Shown: positions 42,842 to 51,477 of the stretch, in pieces
How the letters are laid out: the number at the start of each line of letters is the position of its first letter
How positions within the stretch are numbered: position 1 is the stretch's first letter
Assembly (NCBI GenBank): GCA_016718315.1
Contig: JADKDV010000005.1
Coordinates: 62,001 to 126,000, forward strand
Direction: 5' to 3'
DNA length: 64,000 nt
DNA from: Candidatus Obscuribacter sp.
GTDB taxonomy: Bacteria; Cyanobacteriota; Vampirovibrionia; Obscuribacterales; Obscuribacteraceae
Notes under the pieces: model-generated
Told to the model about the DNA's origin: nothing
Database searches by the model: none
Seen by the model: only the letters and a program-made list of their open reading frames with translations
Translations under genes and position numbers: made by a program

Positions 42842-45800
42842 ATGAAAGCCTCAGATCTTTTTGTACAAGCTCTTGAGCAGGAAGGGGTTGAATATATTTT
42901 TGGCATACCAGGTGAAGAAAACCTGGACTTGCTTGACTCCCTCAGTCGCTCAAGCATTCAACTAATTATTACTCGTCATGAGCAGGCTGCCGGTTTTATG
43001 GCTGCTACTTATGGACGTTTAACAGGCAAACCGGGAGTCTGCCTTGCTACTCTTGGCCCAGGCGCTACCAACTTTGTCACGGCTGCTGCTTACGCGCAGC
43101 TTGGTGCCATGCCTATGGTGATGATTACTGGTCAAAAGCCAATCAAGCACAGCAAGCAGGGGCAGTTTCAGATAATTGATATCGTTGAGATGATGCGTCC
43201 TTTGACTAAATTTACCAGGCAAATTGTTGATGGTAGCCGTATTCCTTCCACTATTCGCGAGGCCTTCCGCCTGGCTATGGAAGAAAGACCTGGAGCCACT
43301 CACATTGAATTGCCTGAAGATGTTGCCAGTCAGGATGTGGAAGCCTGCCTTTTGCCCATTCACCATGTGCAAAGACCGTCTCCTGATAGTCAGGCTCTAG
43401 GCATTGCTGCGCGCATGATTCATCAGGCTAAAGCACCGTTACTATTGGTGGGTGCTGGTGCTAACCGCAAGCGTACATGCAAGGCTCTGACTGAGTTTAT
43501 CAACAAAACCGGTATCCCATTTTTTAATACCCAAATGGGGGTTGGTGTAGTTGATGAGCGCCATGGCCTTTATCTTGGCACTGCTGCTCTGTCTGACAAT
43601 GATGTTGTCCATCATGCCATCAGGCAGGCTGATTTAATTATCAACGTTGGTCATGATGTCGTCGAAAAGCCGCCCTTTATCATGACTGTCGGCGGTACCA
43701 AGGTCCTGCATATCAACTTTTCTTCTGCGCGCGTGGATGATGTTTACTTCCCGCAGCACGAAGTGGTCGGAGATATTGCTAATACCATGAAGGAGTTGGC
43801 GGAGCGCGTTAAGCCGGCATCGCACTGGGATTTTGCCGCTTTTATGCAAGTCAAAGCTGCTGGCTCTATGATGATTCAGCGTCAATCGCAGATTGATACT
43901 TTTCCGGTGGTGCCACCGCGACTGGTATCTGATGTACGGCTGGCCATGCCTGATAGTGGTATCGTCACTCTCGACAACGGACTGTACAAGCTCTGGTTTG
44001 CTCGCAACTATAGTGCTCATATGCCTAATACTCTATTGCTGGACAATGCTCTAGCTACTATGGGTGCAGGTTTGCCGTCTGCCATTGCCGCCAAAATTAT
44101 CAGACCAGAGCTTAAGGTCGTCAGTGTTTGCGGTGATGGTGGTTTTATGATGAACGCTCAAGAGCTGGAGACAGCAGTGCGTCTGGGCCTCGACCTGGTG
44201 GTGATTATCCTCAACGATAGTGCCTATGGCATGATCAAATGGAAGCAAAAAGAGGGCAAACAGGCTAGTTTTGGTCTGGATTTTACTAACCCTGATTTTG
44301 TTGTTCTGGCGCAGGCACATGGTGCTCATGGGCACAGGGTCGGTGCTACTGCAGAGTTTTTGCCGCTATTGCAAAGGTGTCTCTCATCAAAGGGCGTTCA
44401 TGTCATCGACGTGCCTTTTGAGTACGATAGCACCAGCGATCAAATCAAAGTGCCGCACCTGGAGACAAAGATGGAAGAAGCACAAGACCAAAAGCCGCAG
44501 GCCCAGCCAGAACATGACCAGCCAAAACTGTCAGAGCAAGCGCCAAGTAAAACACTGGAGATTCCTCAAACAGTGGTTTGCAACCCCTTCACCCGGGCAG
44601 TGATTGATAAAATTCCGCAACACCAGGACGGTGATGTAGAGTCTGCCCTTGCAAAAGCGCATGCTCTCTATGTCGACCAGCAAAAGTGGCTTTTGCCTCA
44701 TCAGCGCATCGCTATACTCGAAAGACTGGCGAGCTTAATGCAGGACAAGCGCGCTGAGCTAATTGACACCGCTGTGGCAGAAGGCGGTAAGCCTCACAAA
44801 GACTCGGAAATCGAGTTTGAGAGGGCGGTACAGGGAGTTAAGCTGGGTATTACAGCGATTCAGACCATGCATGGTGAAGAAGTGCCTATGGGACTGACTG
44901 CTGCTAGCACTGGTCGCATTGCTTTTACCACCCGTGAGCCCATTGGTGTTGTCGTGTCATTGAGCGCCTTTAACCATCCGCTCAATTTAATCGTGCATCA
45001 AGTGGTGCCTGCAATTGCCGCCGGCTGTCCTGTCATAGTCAAGCCCGCTGCTGCTACACCGCTCACTTGTAAGGCTTTTGTGCAACTGTTGCATCAAGCG
45101 GGACTGCCACAAGACTGGTGTCAAATGCTACTTGTTAGCAATGCCCTGGCCGAAAAACTGGCTTGTGATCCACGTGTCGGCTATTTGTCATTTATCGGCT
45201 CCGGTCGGGTAGGCTGGTATCTGCGCTCAAAACTGGCTCCTGGTACCAGATGTGCTCTTGAGCATGGTGGGGTAGCACCAGTGATTGTGGACGAGACAGT
45301 AGATCTAGATGCTGTAGTGGCGCCAATCGTCAAAGGTGCCTTTTATCATGCAGGTCAGGTTTGTGTCTCAGCTAAGCGCCTCTATGCGCCCCGCTCTGTA
45401 GCTGTCGAACTGGCTCTTAAACTGGCGCAGGCTGCCAGCACGCTCAAGGTCGGCGATCCCCTGGATAAGAGCACGGATGTTGGACCATTAATCCGTCCTG
45501 ACGAGGTTGATAGGGTTGATAGCTGGGTGCAAGAAGCTATCAATGCTGGGGCCAAGATCTACTGTGGTGGGCAAAAAGTGGGTAATACCTGCTATCAACC
45601 CACGGTGCTATTAGACCCGCCGCCTCATGTCAAAGTCTCTTGTGAAGAGACTTTTGGCCCGGTGCTTTGCGTCTATAGCTATGACCATATCGATGCTGCA
45701 ATCGAAGCGGCTAATGCTTTACCGATGGCCTTTCAGGCAGCAGTGTTTAGTAAAGAAATCGATGTGGCAATGCGTACAGCGCGCAGACTCAACGCTACAG

Positions 45801-45949
45801 CAGTGATGATCAACGACCACACCGCTTTTAGAGTGGACTGGATGCCCTTTGGTGGACGCAAAGAATCCGGTCTTGGCCTTGGTGGTATTGCTCATAGTGT
45901 CAAGGAAATGACTCAAGACAAGATGTTTGTAATAAAAACAGCCTTTTAG
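42842..45949 (+). CDS. Acetolactate-synthase-like / aldehyde dehydrogenase fusion
   Basis: The 1035-aa product starts at 42842 after GAAGGT. Residues 1-550 are a ThDP enzyme of the catabolic acetolactate synthase type: RHEQAAGFMAATYGRLTG with Glu47, LGPGATN, and the ThDP motif CGDGGFMMNAQELET (431 on) with DSAYGMIKWKQ. A Glu/Gln/Pro-rich linker (about 545-595) leads to an aldehyde dehydrogenase, residues 600-1035: SFIGSGRVG, LEHGG (Glu807), GQVCVSAKR (Cys841), EETFGPV and PFGGRKESG. Both active sites look intact. A plausible use is to oxidise an aldehyde made, or needed, by the ThDP domain. The two lysine-less MocR genes lie upstream. Confidence 0.9.
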   Translation: MKASDLFVQALEQEGVEYIFGIPGEENLDLLDSLSRSSIQLIITRHEQAAGFMAATYGRLTGKPGVCLATLGPGATNFVTAAAYAQLGAMPMVMITGQKPIKHSKQGQFQIIDIVEMMRPLTKFTRQIVDGSRIPSTIREAFRLAMEERPGATHIELPEDVASQDVEACLLPIHHVQRPSPDSQALGIAARMIHQAKAPLLLVGAGANRKRTCKALTEFINKTGIPFFNTQMGVGVVDERHGLYLGTAALSDNDVVHHAIRQADLIINVGHDVVEKPPFIMTVGGTKVLHINFSSARVDDVYFPQHEVVGDIANTMKELAERVKPASHWDFAAFMQVKAAGSMMIQRQSQIDTFPVVPPRLVSDVRLAMPDSGIVTLDNGLYKLWFARNYSAHMPNTLLLDNALATMGAGLPSAIAAKIIRPELKVVSVCGDGGFMMNAQELETAVRLGLDLVVIILNDSAYGMIKWKQKEGKQASFGLDFTNPDFVVLAQAHGAHGHRVGATAEFLPLLQRCLSSKGVHVIDVPFEYDSTSDQIKVPHLETKMEEAQDQKPQAQPEHDQPKLSEQAPSKTLEIPQTVVCNPFTRAVIDKIPQHQDGDVESALAKAHALYVDQQKWLLPHQRIAILERLASLMQDKRAELIDTAVAEGGKPHKDSEIEFERAVQGVKLGITAIQTMHGEEVPMGLTAASTGRIAFTTREPIGVVVSLSAFNHPLNLIVHQVVPAIAAGCPVIVKPAAATPLTCKAFVQLLHQAGLPQDWCQMLLVSNALAEKLACDPRVGYLSFIGSGRVGWYLRSKLAPGTRCALEHGGVAPVIVDETVDLDAVVAPIVKGAFYHAGQVCVSAKRLYAPRSVAVELALKLAQAASTLKVGDPLDKSTDVGPLIRPDEVDRVDSWVQEAINAGAKIYCGGQKVGNTCYQPTVLLDPPPHVKVSCEETFGPVLCVYSYDHIDAAIEAANALPMAFQAAVFSKEIDVAMRTARRLNATAVMINDHTAFRVDWMPFGGRKESGLGLGGIAHSVKEMTQDKMFVIKTAF

Positions 45950-45980
45950 TTTGGTTGACAAGGCTGGTGTAAGTCAATTG

Positions 45981-46016
45981 TGGTCCTGTGCCAGTTTGGC
46001 GTGGGACCATTTTTTT
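45981..46016 (+). terminator. Terminator after the ALS-ALDH gene
   Basis: TGGTCC and GGACCA pair, with an inner GCCA/TGGC, followed by seven T. The next start is 20 nt later. Confidence 0.8.
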
Positions 46017-46036
46017 AACTCCCACAAGAGAATCCT

Positions 46037-46339
46037 ATGAAAAATCCAGATCAAGTTAGTCAACATCACGCAGACACACAAAAACAATTTGCCGTTGATC
46101 AAATAATCCGTCGAGTTGAACAAGCTCTCGACGATCCAGCGCAATTTCGTCCGGGTAATATGCCAGTCCCTCATACCAATAACGCTGGTAGCGCGATTGA
46201 CTCGGTGGCCTTTTGTCTTAATTGCAATCCGCAAAATGACGTGATGCAAGAGGTTTATCAGCGGATAAACGCAAGCGGCTGGCAAGTGCGCATGTACAAT
46301 GGCAACTGGTTGATTGTAGCGCGCACCATTATTTGGTGA
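46037..46339 (+). CDS. Small alpha/beta orphan protein, 100 aa
   Basis: An AAGAGAATCCT site precedes ATG 46037. The product has an N-terminal helix (FAVDQIIRRVEQALDD), a strand (SVAFCLN), a helix (DVMQEVYQRINASG), and strands WQVRMYNG and WLIVARTI. It shares its strand-helix-strand-strand end with 9550-9813, 13759-13995 and 17102-17530. Function unknown. Confidence 0.65.
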   Translation: MKNPDQVSQHHADTQKQFAVDQIIRRVEQALDDPAQFRPGNMPVPHTNNAGSAIDSVAFCLNCNPQNDVMQEVYQRINASGWQVRMYNGNWLIVARTIIW

Positions 46340-46403
46340 TTTTGCTTTGAGATCAGGTTTTATTCAGCCTACTGACTACGTCGGTTTGCCGTCTTAAAGC
46401 AAA

Positions 46404-46441
46404 GTGCTCGAACTGCTGATTGCGGTTCGAGCACCTTTTGT
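46404..46441 (+). terminator. Terminator between convergent genes
   Basis: GTGCTCGAAC and GTTCGAGCAC pair perfectly around an 11-nt loop, followed by CTTTTG. It lies between the plus-strand gene ending at 46339 and the minus-strand pilin gene and probably serves both. Confidence 0.8.
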
Positions 46442-46455
46442 TTTGTGAGCAGGTC

Positions 46456-46662
46456 TTAGCTGGCGCTGCCGGCTGCGCTGGATAGTGCGTTGAGTTGGCT
46501 TACTACAGCAGAAAATGCTTTAGAGATAGCTGCTGACAGGGCGCCTTGAGTGATACTAAATACAACTGCCACGAGGATGGCTACGAAGGCGAGGATGGCG
46601 CCGTATTCTGTAATACCTTGACCTGACTCGTCTTGGATGAATTTGTTTACTGTGTCTTTCAT
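46456..46662 (-). CDS. Flp-type pilin
   Basis: The 68-aa product starts at 46662 after GGGAG. The sequence DESGQGITEYGAILAFVAILVAVVF is a Flp/Fap prepilin signal: cleavage is expected after Gly with Glu+5, then a hydrophobic helix. A Ser/Ala-rich tail follows. Flp pilins are assembled by Tad systems, and none of those genes is in the window, so the assembly machine is elsewhere or the pilin is orphan. Confidence 0.85.
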   Translation of the reverse strand: MKDTVNKFIQDESGQGITEYGAILAFVAILVAVVFSITQGALSAAISKAFSAVVSQLNALSSAAGSAS

Positions 46663-46951
46663 ATTTACTCCCTGGGGTTGCTTGCTGGTTTACTTCCAGC
46701 ATTGCTTACTATTTGAGATTAGCAGTGCGGTGCTGGTTTGTCATCGACTTAAGCACTTACACGAAATGGTGTAAACGAGAATTTTAGTTTTGTCACTACT
46801 TTGCTGTATAAAAAAGTCCAATGTTATACGATATGATACAGTAGAAAAATTTAAAAAATGGAGAGAAAAGTCCCGTGGGACCAATCTCTCCATAAGGTTG
46901 CCAACCAATCCAATTTAATCCAAATCCGTTACCGGCATTGAACAGACAAGA

Positions 46952-47725
46952 TCAGTGGGCGTGGTCGAGCAGCAAAAGTGCTGTCATGATGCCGGTGCCA
47001 CCCAGGGCGATAAGCAAGTGGACAAAGCCACTGCTAAAAGACGACTGGTTGGCGCGGATGGCCGGCACCAGGGAGGAGCCGACCATGTAGATGAAGGCAC
47101 CTGCGGCAATGGGTCCCATGTAGAACGGGAAGTTTGCCACATGCTCGCCGAAGTAGAAAGCCAACAAAACGCCCACCAGCGAAACCAGTCCGGAGAGGAA
47201 GTTGTAGAGCAGTGCTTTCTTTTTGCTGAGACCCGAGTGAATCAAGACGGCGAAGTCGCCAAGCTCAATCGGTATCTCGTGCACTATCACCGCCAGCGTG
47301 GTGGCAATACCGGCAGCCGGGCTGAGCATGAATGCAGAGCCGATGACGATACCGTCCATGAAGTTTTCGAGGGCATCACCCACGAGAACCATGAAACCAA
47401 TGGGCTTGATGGCGTGTGCATCATGCTTGCCTACCGAGTGCAGGAACAGGTCGATGGCGAAGAAAGTGAAAAATCCGCCGATGACCATCGCTGCAACGAT
47501 ATGCAGACCGATGCCTAGTTCGGGATGGTCGATGATGTGTTCATAGGCCTCGGGGATCAGGTGCAGAAGGGCATTGCCGATCATCGCGCCAGCCGCCAGG
47601 CTGAGGAAGTAAGGGGTGATGCGCTCGGGCGACAGGCGGGAGTTAGCGATGGTGAATACTCCAATCAAGGAGACCATCGAAACGACCACTGCCGCGACCA
47701 ATGCATCGATGAGTAGGATGCTCAT
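46952..47725 (-). CDS. ZIP-family metal transporter
   Basis: The 257-aa product starts at 47725 after AAGGAC. Eight hydrophobic helices are visible. GDALENFMDGIVIG and VHEIPIELGDFAVLI are the ZIP metal-binding helices IV and V; HLIPEAYEH carries further ligands. It imports zinc or a related divalent metal, or exports it in some lineages. A Fur/Zur-like box lies about 400 bp upstream. This gene is richer in G+C than the minus-strand block. Confidence 0.9.
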   Translation of the reverse strand: MSILLIDALVAAVVVSMVSLIGVFTIANSRLSPERITPYFLSLAAGAMIGNALLHLIPEAYEHIIDHPELGIGLHIVAAMVIGGFFTFFAIDLFLHSVGKHDAHAIKPIGFMVLVGDALENFMDGIVIGSAFMLSPAAGIATTLAVIVHEIPIELGDFAVLIHSGLSKKKALLYNFLSGLVSLVGVLLAFYFGEHVANFPFYMGPIAAGAFIYMVGSSLVPAIRANQSSFSSGFVHLLIALGGTGIMTALLLLDHAH

Positions 47726-48475
47726 GATGTTTGTCCTTATCTGTTATGAGCCGCTACAACTTGATGGTCAACGGCTGCTTGTGGATCTGAATAGTTGACA
47801 GCTTCATTCAGGTCACACAATGTGGGACAGGAAGCCGGTATCACTTGTCGTGGGGTTTGGATTTTTGGTTGGCGTTTGTTAGAGAGAGCGAAAAAAGTGA
47901 TTACCATTACAACCTAGAGTTAATACTCCTCCAGACTCAAGTGGTGATGAGTCTGAAAGCTTTGCTGGATAAGCACTTTGCTAACTGTCCCGATGACTGT
48001 CTGGGTGCTAAAACGGGGCTTTGGGGTGGCTTTGGGCTCATGACAAGCAGCTTAAATAAGTGCCGTCACATCTAGCACAGGTTAACTCTCCCTCTAAAAA
48101 GCCGGTTTGTGATAGCGCGGCTATAACAATGACAATCATTTTCATTTTGTCTTTACCCTGGTAGACGTATGAGTGCTAGCGCAAGTTAACCTAGCCGGTT
48201 AAATCAGCCAAACTGTGCCTATTAACAACAAAAAATGCCATATGACTAGAGTCTGAACTACTGATAAGCATCTGCTGCTGCTAATGCTCTCTCCAATGCT
48301 TTAGGAGTAAGTGTTACTTTTCACCCAGCTATTCGACCCAAAATCCCACCACAGACTAATTAATCAGCCAATTCATATCCGTCTTTTCAGATATCTTTCT
48401 GAAAGGTCTGAGGCTGGTTTGTGGTTGGATAGCTGCCTGCTCTTCGGAGCTTTTCAAACACCCAATGAGGTGCAA
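47726..48475. other. Divergent intergenic region, 750 bp
   Basis: It separates the ZIP gene and the 48476 gene, so both promoters should be here. An inverted repeat AGCCG/CGGCT (47749-47776) precedes the ZIP start. A Fur/Zur-like site is at 48130-48144. Open frames starting near 47845 and 48311 have no ribosome site; the real downstream start is 48476. Confidence 0.45.
48130..48144. promoter_or_regulatory. Fur/Zur-like operator
   Basis: TGACAATCATTTTCA matches the core TGATAATNATTATCA at 13 of 15 places. It lies in the divergent region beside a ZIP transporter gene, which fits control by a Fur-family repressor. Confidence 0.45.
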
Positions 48476-49525
48476 ATGTCCCAACCGACCCAAGTTACTG
48501 TCACGAAAAACGATATCGTCGAGGCCAGTCGTCGTGGTGCCATGTCTCCGCAGGATGTAGAGAGTCTCTGGGCTCATCTCGCCGCTCAGGCTGCCGGCAA
48601 ACCCAGTGGCGACAACTCGAAGTCCTTTGACATCGCTCAAATCGCCTGGTACGGCGGCGGTGTGCTGGTCATGATTGCCATGGCCTGGTTTATGGAGCGT
48701 GCTGCTACGCTGATTGGCTCTGGCGGTGTACTCGCTCTTTCTTTGACGTACGCTGCAGCCTTTGCCGGTCTCGGCTACAAGCTCAAGTACACCGATGGTC
48801 AAAAGACCCCCGGTGGTCTGCTCTTCACTCTTGCCGTGCTGATGACTCCAATCGCTGCATTTGCCGGTATGGAACTGGGCTTTGCCGAGGCGTTTTCGCC
48901 CGACAAAAAGGCTCTCATTGCTGAAGTCGCCACCATCGCCGTGGGCCTTCTTGCTGTCAGCCGTGTGCGTTCCTCCCTGCTCAGTGCGCCCATCTTCGGT
49001 GCTCTATGGTGCCTTTCGATGACCGTGGCCGGCATCGTTTCACCGGGCGGTTTCTTCAGCTTCTTCGGCTCGCAGGGCTTCCTGCAAACCTCGATGGCCA
49101 TCGGCGCTGGCATTCTCGCCACGGCTTTCGTCACCGATTCCAAGTTTGGCCGCGATGAAGACTACTCCTGGTGGGGTTACTTCTTCGGCGTGCTTGCTTT
49201 CTGGGTGCCCATGAGCCTCCTGGATACCGGCAGTGAGCTGGGCAAGCTGGGCTACTTTGGCATCAACCTGGTGATGGTGCTGATGTCTGTTGTGCTCGCT
49301 CGCAAGGTCTTCCTTGTGGCTGGTGCGATTGGCTCCGTAGGCTACATCGGCCATCTGCTCTGGACCTATTTCTCCGGTTCGCTGGCATTTCCGGTGGCAC
49401 TGATTGCCTGCGGCATCGGCATCATCTATCTCGGTGTTGCTTACCGTCGCAACCAGGCTAGCATTGAGGGCTTTGTCCTCGGGCTTGTGCCTGCCGGCAT
49501 TCGTGCTCGTCTGCCGCGCAGCTAA
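48476..49525 (+). CDS. Polytopic membrane protein, DUF2157-like
   Basis: The 349-aa product starts at 48476 after GAGGTG; an upstream frame to 48311 has no such site. A cytoplasmic helical N-terminus (NDIVEASRRGAMSPQDVESL) precedes about nine membrane helices. The pattern of a regulatory-looking N-terminus and a compact helical bundle resembles DUF2157 proteins, but the match is loose. G+C is higher than in the minus-strand block. Function unknown. Confidence 0.65.
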   Translation: MSQPTQVTVTKNDIVEASRRGAMSPQDVESLWAHLAAQAAGKPSGDNSKSFDIAQIAWYGGGVLVMIAMAWFMERAATLIGSGGVLALSLTYAAAFAGLGYKLKYTDGQKTPGGLLFTLAVLMTPIAAFAGMELGFAEAFSPDKKALIAEVATIAVGLLAVSRVRSSLLSAPIFGALWCLSMTVAGIVSPGGFFSFFGSQGFLQTSMAIGAGILATAFVTDSKFGRDEDYSWWGYFFGVLAFWVPMSLLDTGSELGKLGYFGINLVMVLMSVVLARKVFLVAGAIGSVGYIGHLLWTYFSGSLAFPVALIACGIGIIYLGVAYRRNQASIEGFVLGLVPAGIRARLPRS

Positions 49526-49546
49526 GGCGTAGCAAACTGTTTTTGG

Positions 49547-49576
49547 GTGGGAGAGAGCCTAACGGCTCTTTCTCAC
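49547..49576. terminator. Hairpin after the DUF2157-like gene
   Basis: GAGAGAGCC pairs with GGCTCTTTCTC around TAAC, preceded by TTTTTGGGTGGG. The preceding T-run and the hairpin resemble 9450-9494. Orientation of action is unclear. Confidence 0.45.
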
Positions 49577-49622
49577 TCATCTACAGCAAATTTTTTGCCG
49601 CGTCTTACTACATGGATGAGTA

Positions 49623-50102
49623 TTAATTGATTTTTGTGCGGAAGCAAATGCCAGCATTGGAGCGGATGCCGCATTTGCGTGGATTAAAGGTCATCTCCAT
49701 GGGCGTATTACCCAGGCGTATGTTATAGGTCAGGGCTCTGTCAATGACGATGCGCAGGTCATTGTCGGGACGTTGCGGTGCTAAATCTTTGAGCGGATGA
49801 TTGTAGACTGGCCCGCGGTTTTGCAGACTGGGCAAACTCAAGTCGAGAGCTTTACTATTTCCTCCATCTCTAAAATTAGCTGGTGGTAAATCCAGCTTAA
49901 GCGGGCGCTCTTCTAGTGTTAAATCGTTGCCACTGGGAGCTTTTAAAATTTCAGGAGAGATGCGATTTTTTCTGATCAGTGCATCAATTGCCTTGAGGTC
50001 TTCTCCGGTGAGCTGTATCGCTGTTGCGGGCTTATCCGTTAGTGTTTGCTCGGACTCTGGCTTCACGCCAGATTCCACTTGAGCCATTCTTTGGTTTTGC
50101 AT
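49623..50102 (-). CDS. Orphan protein, 159 aa, Pro/Leu-rich
   Basis: The start at 50102 follows CAAGGAC; the frame could extend to TTG 50123 without a site. The first ~95 residues are polar and look disordered (ESGVKPESEQTLTDKPATAI, SLQNRGPVYNHPLKDLAPQR). The C-terminal end has strands (LRIVIDRALTYNIRLG, MEMTFNPRKCGIR) and two Cys. No signal peptide is clear. Function unknown. Confidence 0.55.
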   Translation of the reverse strand: MQNQRMAQVESGVKPESEQTLTDKPATAIQLTGEDLKAIDALIRKNRISPEILKAPSGNDLTLEERPLKLDLPPANFRDGGNSKALDLSLPSLQNRGPVYNHPLKDLAPQRPDNDLRIVIDRALTYNIRLGNTPMEMTFNPRKCGIRSNAGICFRTKIN

Positions 50103-50286
50103 ATCTGTCCTTGATAGAGACAATGAAATGGATACCGGTGGGGCTTTTATTGTGTTGATTTATGCATTGTCAGACAATGGGGATTGCACGATTGGACGGC
50201 GGCAGTTTGTTAAATATGGCGGCTCGTTGCTTTAGACTTTTCTTCGCTGTGCTACACGTGTGCATATTATAAAATGTAGTAGGCAA

Positions 50287-50341
50287 AAAATAAAAGAGAA
50301 AGGTGACAGCTAATAAACAGCTGCACCTACTCTTTTATTTT
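50287..50341 (-). terminator. Long bidirectional terminator
   Basis: AAAATAAAAGAG and CTCTTTTATTTT flank the inner stem AGGTGACAGCT/AGCTGCACCT. On the minus strand it follows the stop codon at 50354 by 13 nt and ends in a T-rich stretch. Confidence 0.8.
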
Positions 50342-50353
50342 GGGGTACCAGGA

Positions 50354-50680
50354 TTAAGGTCTGGTCTGTGTGCGCCTTGCGCCAAGCTTGCGGTTAATGG
50401 CAGCATTGACCATGAGAGAGACGCTAAAGGCCCAGAGCAGATAGTACAGATGCACTACTGCAATAAGCCAGTAGCCAGGCAGATAGGATAGTGCCGGCTC
50501 TGGCGTGACAAAGGGCAATACCGCGCTGCCTATCAGCAATGCGGTCAGCCCAAGCGTTACCACGGGGCTTTGCCAAAACTTGCTTCGCGAGATTTTGTTG
50601 CCCATTCTAAGCCCGATTGCCACTGGGGCAATCAAGCTTAGACCGGCTAGAAAACCGAAAAGAAGGGCGTAATCCTCCAT
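50354..50680 (-). CDS. Three-helix membrane protein
   Basis: The 108-aa product has hydrophobic segments at about 6-25, 40-60 and 68-95, and a basic tail (INRKLGARRTQTRP). Only a weak ribosome site precedes ATG 50680. It lies 24 bp downstream of nadD, so it is likely co-transcribed with it. Not recognised. Confidence 0.6.
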   Translation of the reverse strand: MEDYALLFGFLAGLSLIAPVAIGLRMGNKISRSKFWQSPVVTLGLTALLIGSAVLPFVTPEPALSYLPGYWLIAVVHLYYLLWAFSVSLMVNAAINRKLGARRTQTRP

Positions 50681-50704
50681 TTTTTTATGCTTTCGTTGCG
50701 CCTT

Positions 50705-51397
50705 TTATTTTGTGCTGGCGACAGGAGGTGGCGGGGCGGTGACAGCCGGAGAGCTGACAGTCGGGGAATCGACGACTGTATTAGTCGAATAGATGCCAGT
50801 CTGATGCATGAGTTGAGCGACTGCCGGCGGTACCAGATCATCAATCGGCAACTGATTTTTGAGCTGCATTTTGACCATCAGGCTGGATACCGCCGGACTG
50901 GTCAAGTCCACGATGATGATATCCGCTTCTGGCAGAAGAGCAGCCCAGGCGGAAGCCATAGCGGCATCCATGTGGCGACGGGGCGTCACTACGATACGGC
51001 AAAGTTTGAAGAGTTCGGCTGCTTCCTCCCAATTTTTGAGCCAGGAGGGCGAGTCAGGATTCAGATACTCGGCACTGATAATCAGATTGAGACGCACATC
51101 GGGTCCCAATGACGCTTGCAGCTGCCGAAATGTATCGACGGTGTAGGAAGTGCCAGCCCGGTCCAACTCGAGGCGGCAAGGTACCAGATGGTGCTTGTCT
51201 TTAACCGCAGCTTCGACCATGGCGTGTCGCACTTCTGCGTCTGCCATGTGGTGCGATTTATGCGGTGGCCGCTTGGCGGTAACAAAATAGACTCGGTCTA
51301 GACCGAGGTGTGTGCGTACATATTCGGCGACAAAAATGTGCCCGTTGTGGACTGGATCAAAGGTCCCGCCCAAAACTCCAACATGCATGGTTTCCAT
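50705..51397 (-). CDS. nadD: Nicotinate-nucleotide adenylyltransferase
   Basis: The 230-aa product starts at 51397 after CAGGAAAAAG. GVLGGTFDPVHNGH is the nucleotidyltransferase HxGH motif, and KRPPHKSHHMADAEVR and RAGTSYTVDTFRQL are typical of NadD. The C-terminal ISSTxIR motif reads VSSLMVKMQL, so it is partly degenerate. A Pro/Val/Ser-rich tail (TVVDSPTVSSPAVTAPPPP) is unusual. It adenylates nicotinate mononucleotide in NAD synthesis. Confidence 0.85.
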   Translation of the reverse strand: METMHVGVLGGTFDPVHNGHIFVAEYVRTHLGLDRVYFVTAKRPPHKSHHMADAEVRHAMVEAAVKDKHHLVPCRLELDRAGTSYTVDTFRQLQASLGPDVRLNLIISAEYLNPDSPSWLKNWEEAAELFKLCRIVVTPRRHMDAAMASAWAALLPEADIIIVDLTSPAVSSLMVKMQLKNQLPIDDLVPPAVAQLMHQTGIYSTNTVVDSPTVSSPAVTAPPPPVASTK

Positions 51398-51430
51398 TTG
51401 CTTTTTCCTGTGTGGTGGCAAATACAAACG

Positions 51431-51452
51431 GCGCCTCCTGTGAGAGAGGCGC
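51431..51452 (-). promoter_or_regulatory. Stem-loop upstream of nadD
   Basis: GCGCCTC pairs with GAGGCGC around an 8-nt loop, 34 nt before the nadD start codon and 26 nt after the stop at 51478. Confidence 0.5.
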
Positions 51453-51477
51453 TGTGGTGGCCTTGTGAAACGTTGTC

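Noticed and set aside
46955..47518. Plus-strand frame of 187 codons across the ZIP gene
   Set aside because: Reverse shadow of a clear transporter gene in G+C-rich DNA.
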